This document shows positions 1 through 8,589 of a stretch of DNA of 64,000 nucleotides, piece after piece. The stretch's first letter is position 1; each line of letters opens with the position of its first letter. This DNA is from Actinophytocola sp044466355. Its GTDB lineage: Bacteria > Actinomycetota > Actinomycetes > Mycobacteriales > Pseudonocardiaceae. The DNA lies in the NCBI RefSeq assembly GCF_044466355.1, contig NZ_JBITMQ010000001.1, positions 1,302,001 through 1,366,000 of the forward strand. Direction: 5' to 3'. Both the position numbers and the translations under genes were made by a program. The notes under the pieces were generated by a model that was not told the origin of the DNA, did no database searches, and saw nothing but the letters and a program-made list of their open reading frames with translations.

Positions 1-811
1 GGGTGAAGGTGGTGATCGGCGGTTTCGGCGCGAGTTTCGCGGAGAGCTTCCTGCACACGTCGGCGACCTCGCCCGCGACGTGCTCCTCGGCGGCACCCGC
101 GAGGTGCTCGAGCTGCTCCGGGACGGCCCCGGCATGGCGCAGGTAGAGCTTCACCCGTGCGTCGTCGGTGTCGCGCAGGTCCAGCGCGACGTACACCAGC
201 TCACTGTCCAGTTCGGACAGTTCGGGTTCGGCGAGGCGCTGGCGCACGAGCTCCCACTGCTCGGTGAACCCGAGACGGTGCAGGGCTTCCCGGACCACCT
301 CGTCGGCCCGGTCGCGTCCGTGCGCCTGGGGGTTGAGGTAGATCTTGAACCACGGTGCCCGCTCGTCCTGCCAGACCATGGAGTGGATCGCGGTGAAGGT
401 GGTCAGCGGCGTCGGCGGGATAAACAGGTCCGCTATCCGGTGGTAGCGCGTCAGGCTCACCTCCGGGCGCCGCCCCAGTGCCTCGGTGACCTCCGTCGCC
501 GCCCGCAGCCGTTCGGCGGGCGAGCCGTCCGCCCCCATCGGCTCGAACGTCGCCCGCACCTCCGTGCGGTCGCGTTGCCAGCCCATCGAGAGCTCGATCG
601 GCGCGCCGTCGTTGGATGCCGCCGAGAAGTAGCTCAGCCGCCGGGGGACGGTCCGCGTGCCCCACGGGCGGGTCACGTCACGGAGCAGCGCGGTGGCCTC
701 GTCGATCCGGTCCCGGCTCGCGCCGACCGCGCCGAACATGCGTGCCAGCTTGTGCTCGGCCACCGCCACATAGGAGTGTTCCTCGGTCCGCGCGTCACCC
801 GCACCGGTCAT
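1..811 (-). CDS. DMATS/ABBA-type aromatic prenyltransferase, 3' end cut by window edge
   Basis: The frame is open from ATG at 811-809 to the left edge (270 residues seen; family members are usually about 350-400). The start overlaps the stop of the upstream decarboxylase as ATGA and is preceded by GGAGG, so the two genes are translationally coupled. Two strands characteristic of bacterial indole prenyltransferases are visible: WFKIYLNPQ (residues 154-162) and ARVKLYLRH (218-226). Such K-x-Y strands line the diphosphate pocket of the ABBA barrel, and PPITTFT at 264-270 looks like a third strand. The family transfers dimethylallyl (or a longer prenyl) group to tryptophan or other indoles and is cytosolic. 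Inferred role: prenylation of the amino acid or amine handled by the coupled decarboxylase. Substrate and regiochemistry cannot be read from sequence. I am fairly sure of the family and unsure of the substrate. Confidence 0.8.
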   Translation of the reverse strand, partial: MTGAGDARTEEHSYVAVAEHKLARMFGAVGASRDRIDEATALLRDVTRPWGTRTVPRRLSYFSAASNDGAPIELSMGWQRDRTEVRATFEPMGADGSPAERLRAATEVTEALGRRPEVSLTRYHRIADLFIPPTPLTTFTAIHSMVWQDERAPWFKIYLNPQAHGRDRADEVVREALHRLGFTEQWELVRQRLAEPELSELDSELVYVALDLRDTDDARVKLYLRHAGAVPEQLEHLAGAAEEHVAGEVADVCRKLSAKLAPKPPITTFT

Positions 812-2229
812 GCTCCACCTCCGCGTTGGTGTGTCAGGACACGACGCCGGACCGCGTCGTGGATGCCCGCCAGGGCGCCTTCGACCTCGGACCGGTACGT
901 GGCGGGGTTGAGCACGGTCATCCGCAGGAAGTACCGCCCCCCGACCACGCAGCCGGACAGGTGGGTGCGGCCGTCGTGGTTGATCCGCCGCAGCAGGTCG
1001 CGGTTGTCCTCGTCGGTGCCGTCCGCGAGGCGGAACACCACGGTCGCCAAGCGTGGTGGGGGCCCCACGTCGAGCGCCGGGTCGCCGGCGAGGTCGTCGT
1101 GGGCGAACTCGGCCAGGTCCAGCATGTCGTCGAGGGTTTCGCGGAAGGCCGCGACGCCGTGCAGGTGCAGCGGCAACCACAGCTGCGCCGCCCGGTACTC
1201 GCGGCTGAGTTCGGGACCGAGGTCCGTGTAGGAGGGCAGTGAGTCGTCGTCGAGGTCGGTCATGTAGTCGCCGCGCTGGGAGAACGTCCGGTGCAGGTGC
1301 GCCGCCTCCCGGACCAGCAGGACCCCGGTGCCGAACGGCAGGAACAGGGTCTTCGGCGGGTCGAGCGCGATCGAGTCGGCGCGCCCGATACCGGCGAGCC
1401 GCCGCCCACCCCGTTCGGTGAGCTGGAAGAACCCGCCGTACGCCCCGTCGACGTGGAACCACAGGTCTTCGTCGTCCGCGAGGTCCGCGAGCTCCCCGAG
1501 CGCGTCGATGGCGCCGTTGGCCGTCGTTCCCGCGGTGCCCACCAGCAGGAACGGCAGGCGACCCGCGGCCCGGTCGGCGGCGACCATCCGGCGGGCGGCC
1601 GCCGCGTCCATGCCCCAGTCCGGTGTCATCGGCACCTCACGCAGGGCGGTGGCCGGGAAGCCGGCCACCCGCAGCGCCTTGGCCACGCAGTGATGGGTCT
1701 GCTCGGTGACGTAGACGGTGGCGTCGGCCCTGCTCGTGACGTCGGGAAGGGTGTCGGCCGCGGCCGCGACCGCGATCAGCGTCGACATCGACGTGCCGCT
1801 GGTCATGGTGCCGATGCTGCCGCCGGGTAGCGCGAACAACTCGCACAGCCAGCGCATCAGCGAATGTTCCATGCGCACCAGGTGGGGTGCGTAGTCGGGC
1901 GCGCCCGTCGGGCGGTTGTAACCCGCCGCGAGCATCGCCGCCAATGACCCGGCGGGGAGCCCGCGCGTCGGAAAGAACGCCATGAACCGCGCGGCCCGGT
2001 TCTCCACCGCATTCCTGCCCGCGGCGGAAAACAAACGCAGCAACGTGTCCTCGTCGCGCGCGAGCTCGGGCGGACAACAGTCGAGTTCGGTCGCGAGTAC
2101 GTCTTTTCCGGAGAAGTCTGCGGGCACTATCCGGTCGTCGATCCGCTGCGCTTCGACGAAGGCATCGACCGCTTTGCGTGCCAGCCGCCCCACCTCGGTG
2201 TCCGGCCAGTCCAGCTGCCTTCGGCTCAT
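808..2229 (-). CDS. Group II PLP-dependent amino-acid decarboxylase (aromatic-amino-acid-decarboxylase-like)
   Basis: A 473-residue protein, the usual length for group II decarboxylases. HVDGAYGG (residues 259-266) carries the Asp that contacts the pyridine nitrogen. DPPKTLFLPFGTG (290-302) carries Lys293, the expected Schiff-base lysine. THHCVAKAL (178-186) matches the His that stacks on the PLP ring, and TSGTSMST lies in the phosphate-binding region. The start at 2229 has AGAGGA 8 nt upstream. Relatives convert L-tryptophan, L-tyrosine, L-DOPA, L-glutamate or diaminobutyrate to amines. The ATGA coupling to an indole-prenyltransferase-like gene makes an aromatic substrate, most likely tryptophan, the best guess; that is inference. 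First gene of its minus-strand unit, divergent from the kinase gene at 2567, with several inverted repeats in the gap. Confidence 0.85.
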   Translation of the reverse strand: MSRRQLDWPDTEVGRLARKAVDAFVEAQRIDDRIVPADFSGKDVLATELDCCPPELARDEDTLLRLFSAAGRNAVENRAARFMAFFPTRGLPAGSLAAMLAAGYNRPTGAPDYAPHLVRMEHSLMRWLCELFALPGGSIGTMTSGTSMSTLIAVAAAADTLPDVTSRADATVYVTEQTHHCVAKALRVAGFPATALREVPMTPDWGMDAAAARRMVAADRAAGRLPFLLVGTAGTTANGAIDALGELADLADDEDLWFHVDGAYGGFFQLTERGGRRLAGIGRADSIALDPPKTLFLPFGTGVLLVREAAHLHRTFSQRGDYMTDLDDDSLPSYTDLGPELSREYRAAQLWLPLHLHGVAAFRETLDDMLDLAEFAHDDLAGDPALDVGPPPRLATVVFRLADGTDEDNRDLLRRINHDGRTHLSGCVVGGRYFLRMTVLNPATYRSEVEGALAGIHDAVRRRVLTHQRGGGA

Positions 2230-2566
2230 CTGCCTGTCCTCTCGGGGAAATCCCGTCGCGGTGGTGCGTCCGGTGCGACGGTGAGCAGGGCGGAGAACGC
2301 GGAGATCCGGGGAAGCTCAGGTCAGGGGGAAGCGCACGGAATACGCGCGAAATGCCGACTCGTCAGTGACCATGTCCGTCATCGTACGGACGGATTCCCC
2401 CGCGTCACTCAAGATCCGGTCGTGTTCTGGACAATGCCGGCGTCCGATTACTGGTAATCGGGATCTGTGTTGACCGTAATTCACCCGCTCCGGGTTCTCC
2501 CAAACCGGTTTGATCGAAGTTCGGCAGTCATGACACGCTGCCGTGGACTACTGGTAGGAGCTGTCC
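2230..2566. promoter_or_regulatory. 337-bp divergent intergenic region holding three inverted repeats
   Basis: This gap separates the divergent decarboxylase and phosphotransferase genes and must hold both promoters. It is less GC-rich than its flanks and I see no ORF or RNA gene in it. Three palindromic sites stand out: GTCCGT-(6)-ACGGAC at 2374-2391, CCGATTAC-TG-GTAATCGG at 2444-2461, and CAAACCGGTTTG at 2501-2512. No clear -35/-10 pair could be fixed by eye. A GGTAGGAG ribosome-binding site precedes the TTG start of the downstream plus-strand gene. Confidence 0.5.
2444..2461. promoter_or_regulatory. 18-bp perfect inverted repeat, candidate operator
   Basis: CCGATTACTGGTAATCGG: 8-bp arms around a TG centre, both arms perfect. 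The size and short spacer fit a dimeric repressor (TetR, MarR or GntR type). It lies 106 bp before the plus-strand kinase start and 215 bp before the minus-strand decarboxylase start, so it could serve either. No matching regulator gene is adjacent; the nearest regulator is at 3541. Confidence 0.4.
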
Positions 2567-3436
2567 TTGACCGTCGAAACAACCCCCGCGATCGACGCCG
2601 CGCTGGCGAGGCGCCTGATCGATACGCAATTCCCGCGATGGGCCGGGCTGCCGCTGGTTCCGCACGCCCCGGCCGGCTCGGACCATGTGATCTACCGGCT
2701 GGGTGAGCGGCTGTCCGTTCGGCTGCCACGTCATCCCGGCGCGATCGGGCAGGCTGTGAAGGAAGCTGAGTGGTTGCCCCGGCTGGCCCCGCACCTGCCG
2801 CTCGCCGTACCCGTGGTGGTCGAGGTGGGTGAGCCGGACTTCGGCTATCCGTGGCGGTGGGCGGTGTCGCGCTGGCTGGATGGCGAGGTGGCGACCGTCG
2901 GCGCGCTGTCCGGCTCGCACGACGCCGCCGTGTCGCTGGCCGAGTTCCTGACCGCGCTCCACCGGTTCGACGCCGAAGCCACCGAGGAGCTCACCGGACG
3001 GCCACTGGCCGCGCGGGACACGGCGACGCGAGCGGCTGTCGCGAAGGTCGGTGACACGTTCGACGCCGCGGCGATGGCCGACCTGTGGGCGACGGCCCTG
3101 GCCGCCCCTGAGTGGGATCGTCCACCGGTCTGGTTCCACGGCGATCTCCACACCGGCAACCTGCTGACGAGAGGCGGCCGCCTCAGCGCCGTCATCGATT
3201 TCGGCGAGCTCGGTGTCGGCGATCCGGCGTGCGATCTGACCATCGCCTTCACTCTCATGTCCGCCGAGACCCGAGCCACGTTCCGTGCGGCGCTCGATGT
3301 GGACGACGCCACCTGGACCCGCGGCCGAGGATGGGCCTTGGCCACCGGTTTGAACGCCTACGTCTCCTACGCGGCGGTCAACCCCCGCATCGCCGCACAG
3401 ACCGCCCGCCAGATCACCCAGGCCCTCTCCGGCTGA
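2567..3436 (+). CDS. Aminoglycoside-phosphotransferase-family kinase (APH fold)
   Basis: A 289-residue protein from TTG at 2567, chosen for the GGTAGGAG site just upstream; no better ATG/GTG is nearby. HGDLHTGNLL (residues 191-200) is the Brenner motif with catalytic Asp193 and metal-binding Asn198. VIDFGELGVGDPACDL (209-224) is the DFG-equivalent with metal-binding Asp211. The N-terminal lobe has the expected nucleotide-binding layout (DHVIYRLGERLSVRLPRH). The family phosphorylates aminoglycosides, macrolides, choline, homoserine or other small molecules in the cytosol. Among close relatives many are only called 'phosphotransferase', so a resistance role is not shown. It stands alone, divergent from the decarboxylase unit and about 100 bp before a regulator gene. 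Confidence 0.85.
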   Translation: MTVETTPAIDAALARRLIDTQFPRWAGLPLVPHAPAGSDHVIYRLGERLSVRLPRHPGAIGQAVKEAEWLPRLAPHLPLAVPVVVEVGEPDFGYPWRWAVSRWLDGEVATVGALSGSHDAAVSLAEFLTALHRFDAEATEELTGRPLAARDTATRAAVAKVGDTFDAAAMADLWATALAAPEWDRPPVWFHGDLHTGNLLTRGGRLSAVIDFGELGVGDPACDLTIAFTLMSAETRATFRAALDVDDATWTRGRGWALATGLNAYVSYAAVNPRIAAQTARQITQALSG

Positions 3437-3540
3437 ACATCGTGGCCTGACAGCGGGCCGGGAGCGTAGTATCCGCACGTCTGAAACGATTCACCGGCTC
3501 GGCCGCGTGCCGCGCCGCGACCGATCGGTGAGAAATCCGG

Positions 3541-4494
3541 ATGTTGGCTGAGTTGGGGGCGAGCAAGGAAGAAGACCTGCTGTACGGGCACCTGGTCACC
3601 GTGGTCTCGGCGAATGTCGCGGAGCTGGTGGCGGCCACCGGGCTTGCCGAGGCCGACGTCCGAACGGGGTTGGCCGGGCTGGTCGAGCGACGTCTCGCGC
3701 ACCGGATGACCGGGGAGCCGACGCGGTATGCGGCCGCGTCGCCGAGCGTGGTCGAGTCGATGATCGCCGGGCGGATCGCCGAGCTGCGCCTCGCCCAGTC
3801 CGCGTTGGACCACGTCGCCGCGCAGTACCGGGCCAACTCGCTGGCCACCGCGGGGGCCGGGGTGTTCGAGATCGTCCAGGGTGCCGACGCGCTGCGCGAG
3901 TGCGTCGTCGGGATGATCAGCTCGGCACGTGCCGAACTGCTCAACATGATCAAGCCGCCGGTGATCTCGGTGCGCCCCGCCGAACACCTGCGGCCGAGCG
4001 ACTCGGTGCGCGGCAGGGTCGTCTTCGAGACCGAGGCGATGGACGTGCCTGGCGACCTGCCGCTGATCCACGAGTTGGCGGGACCGAACGCCGAGGCGCG
4101 GCTGCACGCCGAGCTGCCGATCAAGCTGATGGCCGTGGACCGGTCGATGGCACTGGTCCCACTGGCGCAGCGCGACACCACACCGGTCGGGGTGCTGGTT
4201 CGCGAAGGCGCGTTGCTCGACGCGCTCCTGTCGCTGTTCGAGCATGTCTGGGCGACCGCTGTCCCGGTGCACTTCGACGAGGAATCCGGCTCGCACCGGC
4301 CGCCGGTGCTCGACGCCGAGGACCGCCGGCTGTTGTCGATGCTGCTCGCCGGCCTCACCGACGAGGCCATCGCGGCGCGCCGCGGTATCAGCGTGCGCAC
4401 GGTACAGCGCAAGGTGCGCACGCTGATGGCCGCCGCGCACGTCCGGACGAGGATGCAGCTGGCCTGGACGGCGGCCAAGCAGAACTGGATGTAG
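3541..4494 (+). CDS. TrmB-like/LuxR-type helix-turn-helix transcriptional regulator
   Basis: A 317-residue cytosolic protein with a DNA-binding domain at each end. Residues 1-70 look like a TrmB-type winged helix (NVAELVAATGLAEADVRTGL). Residues 255-315 form a LuxR/GerE-like HTH (LTDEAIAARRGISVRTVQRKVRTL), which normally contacts promoter DNA. The middle resembles the effector or phospholipase-D-like part of TrmB regulators. This arrangement is common in uncharacterised actinobacterial regulators; the ligand is unknown. The ATG at 3541 has GAGAA upstream. It is followed by 157 bp and then the S8 peptidase pair in the same direction, so control of those genes or of itself is possible but not shown. 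Confidence 0.75.
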   Translation: MLAELGASKEEDLLYGHLVTVVSANVAELVAATGLAEADVRTGLAGLVERRLAHRMTGEPTRYAAASPSVVESMIAGRIAELRLAQSALDHVAAQYRANSLATAGAGVFEIVQGADALRECVVGMISSARAELLNMIKPPVISVRPAEHLRPSDSVRGRVVFETEAMDVPGDLPLIHELAGPNAEARLHAELPIKLMAVDRSMALVPLAQRDTTPVGVLVREGALLDALLSLFEHVWATAVPVHFDEESGSHRPPVLDAEDRRLLSMLLAGLTDEAIAARRGISVRTVQRKVRTLMAAAHVRTRMQLAWTAAKQNWM

Positions 4495-4651
4495 CCGACC
4501 GGGGAGATGTCGGGAACACGTCAATGTCGGGTCCTGGACAGCGTCCGATGTTGAGCCGGTGCGTTGGGCCTGCTTAACGTCCACGTCAGCGCCAGTTCCC
4601 GCTCAGTACTTCCCTGTCGACGTGGTCAGGGAGCAGATCCCCGGAGGCTCC

Positions 4652-7600
4652 GTGCGTACCGCATCGACCGCGCCGTCCACCGCGCCGTCCACCGCGCCAT
4701 CGACAGGGCCCGCGCGAGCACTGCTCGCCGCGGCAGTGGTGCTGCTGCTGGCGTTGACCACCGCGCTGTCCTCGGCCCCGGCGGCGGCCGACGCCCGGCC
4801 GACTGCCCCGTCGAACATCGACGCGCGGCTGCTCGCGGCCGCGCGGGACGACGACGCGCCGCTGCGCGTGGTGCTCGTGCTGTCCGCCACGCCGGACAAG
4901 GCCAGGGCCGCGGGTGGCCGCAAGCGGGTCACCGCCGAGCTTCGGCGGGTGGCGCGCGACTCGCAGTCGGCGGTCGTCGACCGGCTCAACCGGCAGCGCG
5001 ACCGGTTCGGCAAGCCACGGGTGCTCAGCACGTTCTGGCTGCAGAACATGATCTTCGTGGAGTTCGACGGGGAGCCGGCGCACTTGGCGGCGCTGGCTCG
5101 CGTTCCCGGCGTGGACCGGGTGATCCCGAACTTCGCCACCACGTTGATCGAGGACGAGCCGCTCGGCAGGACGGCGACCCCGTTCCAGACGACCGTCGAG
5201 GACGCCACCTGGGGCGTCGCCAAGATTGGCGCGGACCGGGCGCAGGACGAGCTGGGCGTCGACGGGACGGGCGTACGGGTGGCCGTGCTGGACTCCGGTG
5301 TGGACGCCGAACACCCCGACATCGCGGGGAAGCTCGCCACCGACGACCCGGCCGACCCGACCCACCCCGGCGGCTGGATGTCCTGGGACCGCGACGGCAA
5401 CCCGATCGCCTCCACACCGAACGACCCGAACGCCCACGGCACCCACGTGTCCGGCACGGTGGTCGGCGGCGCCGCGAGCGGGCACCGGATCGGGGTGGCG
5501 CCGGGCGCGACGCTGATGGTCGGCCAGGTGCTCGACGCCTCCGGCTCCGGTTCGTGGCTGCAGGCGATCGCCGCGATGCAGTGGGCGATCGCGCCGTTCG
5601 ACGCCGAGGGCAACCCGGCGGGCGAGCCCGCCGACGTGATCAACATGTCGCTGGGGCCCAAGGAGGGCAACGTCTACGTCAGCGAGCTGATCGCGCCGTC
5701 GCGCAACGCCTACCTCGCGGGCACGACGCTGGTCGCCGCGTCGGGCAACTGCGGCAGGGACTGCCTCGGGTCGCCGGGCAACATCCACGACAACATCGCG
5801 GTGGGCAACACCACCCCGAACGACGACGTCAACAGCAGCTCCAGCGGTGGTGTCGCCGAGAAGGCGAAGTTCGTGGACCCGCCCGCCGACTGGCCGGACA
5901 GCTGGGTCGTGCCGGACGTGTCGGCGCCGGGAACCGATGTGCTCTCGTCCTGGCCGGGCGGCGGCTGGGAGACGATCTCCGGGACGTCCATGGCGACGCC
6001 GCACGTCGTCGGGACCGTGGCGCTCATGTTGCAGGCCAGGCCGGAGCTGACGCCCGCGCAGGTGCGTGAACAACTCGAGAAGACCAGTGTCCACGACGGA
6101 CGCTACGGCCCCGAGTCGCCGAACACGCGCATCGGGCACGGCCGGATCGACGCCTTCGCGGCCGTTTCCGCCGTCGCCACACCCAGCGGGATCGCCGGGT
6201 CGGTCACCGACGCGAACAGCGGGTCGCCGCTGGCCGGGGCTCGGGTGGTGAACAGGACGACGGGCACCGAGACGACGACGGGCGCGGATGGCCGCTACCG
6301 GCTGTTCGAGCAGGCGGGCGTCCACGAGATCGCCGTCGAGCTGTTCGGCTACGGCGCGGCAGCGCACACCGTCGAGATCGCCGAGGACGCGGTCACCGCA
6401 CACGACGTGGGCCTCGCGATGCGGCCGCGCGGCGGCATCTCCGGTGCGGTCGGCCTCGCGGGCTCGGGCCGCGGTGTTCCGGGGGTGGCAGTCATGCTCA
6501 CCGGCACGCCATTGTCGACGACGACCGGCGCCGACGGCCGGTTCACGTTCGCCGACGTGCCGGCCGGCAGCTACCAGGTCACCGCTGACAGGGCCGGGTT
6601 GCGTGCGCAAGCGCCGGTACCGGTGGTCGTCGGCCAGGACGCGACGGCGACCGTCAGCCTCGACGTCGGGAGGCTGCCGAGGGTCGGCGTGCTCGGCGAC
6701 CCGTGGGACCGGTCCACCGGCGTCGAAACCTTCCTGGACAAGGCCGGTTTCCTGGCCGAGCCGATCGGCTGGGACACCGATGTCAGCGAGTTCGACACGA
6801 TCGTCGTCAACACGCCGGGGGATCCCGGTGAGCAGCGGCTCACCGATTTGCTGGCCGCCACCGACCGCGCCGGGGTGGGTGTGGTGTTCCTGGACGCGGC
6901 GAACACCAACGGTTCCGGGATCGCCATGCTGCACCAGCACCTCGGCAACCCGGCGGCGCGCGAGTTCGCCAGTGGTACGGGTACGGAGACGGTCGGCTAC
7001 CAGGTGGTCGGGGAGCACCCGGTGCTCGCCGGATTCTCGCCCGGTGACCAGATACCGCTCGACGACAGCTCACCGACGCGTGCGCACGCGTGGTTCCAGG
7101 GTTACGGCGGTGACGATCGCACGGTGATCGCCAACGTGACCACGTCGGCCGGTGGCACGCTCGGTGCCGGGATCGGTGTGCAGCAGCGTGCGGACAACCG
7201 GCACGTGCTGCTGTCGCTGAACGGCGCGAGCGCGGCTGTCAACCCGCCGGTCTGGCTGCCGGAGGGGGCGCGGGTGCTCGACAACGCGGTGCGCTGGGCC
7301 GCCCGCGTGCCGGGTGAGAACGAGCCGGTGTTCGTGCCGTGGCACCTGACCGTCGACCAGGACTCGGTGCTCCCCGGCAAGCCGGTGACCATCAGCGCCA
7401 CGGTGACCAACGTCGGGACGGGCGCCGGGGACTACACCGCCCGTCTGGCCGTCGACGGCGAGCCGGCCGCGCTGACCGCCGACGTGCACCTGGCCGGCGG
7501 CGAGTCGACCACCGTGCGGTGGCAGGTCAGCCGCGAGCAACTCGGTACCTACCGGGCCACGTTGGCGGACCTGACCACGTCGTTCGGGGTGCGCACCCCG

Positions 7601-8548
7601 CGGGTCGACCTCGTGGTGTCCACTGTGGACGGAGTGGGGGCGCCTGCCGGGCCGCTGGCCGGGGCGCAGGTGCACGTGACCCGCGCGAAGGGCGAGATGT
7701 TGGGCGTCGGCACCACCGACGCGCACGGCAAGGCCACGTTCTCCTCGCCGGTCGTCGCGGGGGAGTACCAGATCGTGGTGCGGCGGCCGGCGACCGAGAC
7801 GCATCCGTTCGCCTACCTGCTGACCCGCCGGGTGCGGGTCGACGATGACCTGACGCTGAAGATGGCGCCCGCCACGGGTGACGCCGGGGCGCGGGCCGCG
7901 GCGGCCGACCGCGCGGCCACGATCGCGTTGCGGGCGGACAGCGCGGGCTCCCGGCACAGTTCGGTCACCTACCTGCGCAACGAGATGACAGCCGGGTTCG
8001 CGTTCGGCTTCGACCCCGGCCGGGTGGTCGTCTCCACCGGCGACTACGAGGTGCGGCACGTGCACCGGGCCGCGGCGGCCGAGCGGGACACCTGGGGCCT
8101 GTCCGAGATCAGGCCGGTGTCGTTCGGCGCGGCCTCCGAGTACACGCTGGCCTACGGCGGACCCGCGGCGGCGACGTTGGCGGCCACCCTGTCGCCGGAC
8201 GGGGCGTTGACCGGACGCTGGTCGGTGACCGACGCGCACGGCAACCCGTTCGCGCTGTTCGCCAGAACGGAGCTGCGGCCGCTCGCCTCGATCGCGGCGA
8301 TCACGCTGGAGGACCTGCCGCTGGTCGTCGCCGGTGTGGCGCCGGAGACCACCGAGGTGGTGTTGCGGATCCACGACCGCAAGGGCAAGCAGGTCGCAGG
8401 CACCGGGCTGCGCTGGCCGGGTGGCGAGTTCACCGCCACCGTGCCCGGGGTCGACCGGCGCGGCCGCTACGACCTGACGCTCACGGTCGGCCTGGACGCG
8501 TACGCACCCGGCACGGTGACCAGCACGCTTCAGGTGCGGCCGGAGTGA
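4652..8548 (+). CDS. Secreted S8 (subtilisin-like) serine peptidase with multidomain C-terminus
   Basis: I place the start at GTG 4652, with CCGGAGG 5 nt upstream, rather than at the in-frame GTG 4559. This start gives a clean signal peptide (ALLAAAVVLLLALTTALSS, about residues 23-41). Protein length is 1298 residues. Order: signal, I9-like propeptide (about 70-165), S8 catalytic domain (about 185-515) with Asp214 (VLDSGVD), His262 (HGTHVSG), oxyanion Asn366 and Ser446 (SGTSMATPH), all intact. Then come two carboxypeptidase-regulatory-like beta domains, a glutamine-amidotransferase-like fold region (VGVLGDPWD onward) and CARDB-like beta domains. It should be exported, self-processed and active outside the cell. 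It overlaps the next gene's earliest possible start by GTGA. The substrate is unknown. Confidence 0.88.
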   Translation: MRTASTAPSTAPSTAPSTGPARALLAAAVVLLLALTTALSSAPAAADARPTAPSNIDARLLAAARDDDAPLRVVLVLSATPDKARAAGGRKRVTAELRRVARDSQSAVVDRLNRQRDRFGKPRVLSTFWLQNMIFVEFDGEPAHLAALARVPGVDRVIPNFATTLIEDEPLGRTATPFQTTVEDATWGVAKIGADRAQDELGVDGTGVRVAVLDSGVDAEHPDIAGKLATDDPADPTHPGGWMSWDRDGNPIASTPNDPNAHGTHVSGTVVGGAASGHRIGVAPGATLMVGQVLDASGSGSWLQAIAAMQWAIAPFDAEGNPAGEPADVINMSLGPKEGNVYVSELIAPSRNAYLAGTTLVAASGNCGRDCLGSPGNIHDNIAVGNTTPNDDVNSSSSGGVAEKAKFVDPPADWPDSWVVPDVSAPGTDVLSSWPGGGWETISGTSMATPHVVGTVALMLQARPELTPAQVREQLEKTSVHDGRYGPESPNTRIGHGRIDAFAAVSAVATPSGIAGSVTDANSGSPLAGARVVNRTTGTETTTGADGRYRLFEQAGVHEIAVELFGYGAAAHTVEIAEDAVTAHDVGLAMRPRGGISGAVGLAGSGRGVPGVAVMLTGTPLSTTTGADGRFTFADVPAGSYQVTADRAGLRAQAPVPVVVGQDATATVSLDVGRLPRVGVLGDPWDRSTGVETFLDKAGFLAEPIGWDTDVSEFDTIVVNTPGDPGEQRLTDLLAATDRAGVGVVFLDAANTNGSGIAMLHQHLGNPAAREFASGTGTETVGYQVVGEHPVLAGFSPGDQIPLDDSSPTRAHAWFQGYGGDDRTVIANVTTSAGGTLGAGIGVQQRADNRHVLLSLNGASAAVNPPVWLPEGARVLDNAVRWAARVPGENEPVFVPWHLTVDQDSVLPGKPVTISATVTNVGTGAGDYTARLAVDGEPAALTADVHLAGGESTTVRWQVSREQLGTYRATLADLTTSFGVRTPRVDLVVSTVDGVGAPAGPLAGAQVHVTRAKGEMLGVGTTDAHGKATFSSPVVAGEYQIVVRRPATETHPFAYLLTRRVRVDDDLTLKMAPATGDAGARAAAADRAATIALRADSAGSRHSSVTYLRNEMTAGFAFGFDPGRVVVSTGDYEVRHVHRAAAAERDTWGLSEIRPVSFGAASEYTLAYGGPAAATLAATLSPDGALTGRWSVTDAHGNPFALFARTELRPLASIAAITLEDLPLVVAGVAPETTEVVLRIHDRKGKQVAGTGLRWPGGEFTATVPGVDRRGRYDLTLTVGLDAYAPGTVTSTLQVRPE
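4667..4702 (+). repeat. Three 12-bp tandem repeats encoding TAPS units
   Basis: Three consecutive copies of ACCGCGCCGTCC (the third with two substitutions) encode a TAPS-TAPS-TAPS stretch before the hydrophobic core of the signal peptide of the S8 peptidase. In-frame copy-number change is possible without loss of reading frame. Confidence 0.7.
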
Positions 8549-8589
8549 ACGCCACCACCACTGGAATGACCTCGGGAAGGGAAACCGGC

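Noticed and set aside
3447..3472. CTGACA ... TAGTAT as a -35/-10 promoter for the TrmB/LuxR-like gene
   Set aside because: The spacer is only 14 bp, too short for a convincing promoter.
4559..4651. Earlier GTG start for the S8 peptidase
   Set aside because: It adds 31 residues before the signal peptide and has no ribosome-binding site as good as the GGAGG before GTG 4652.
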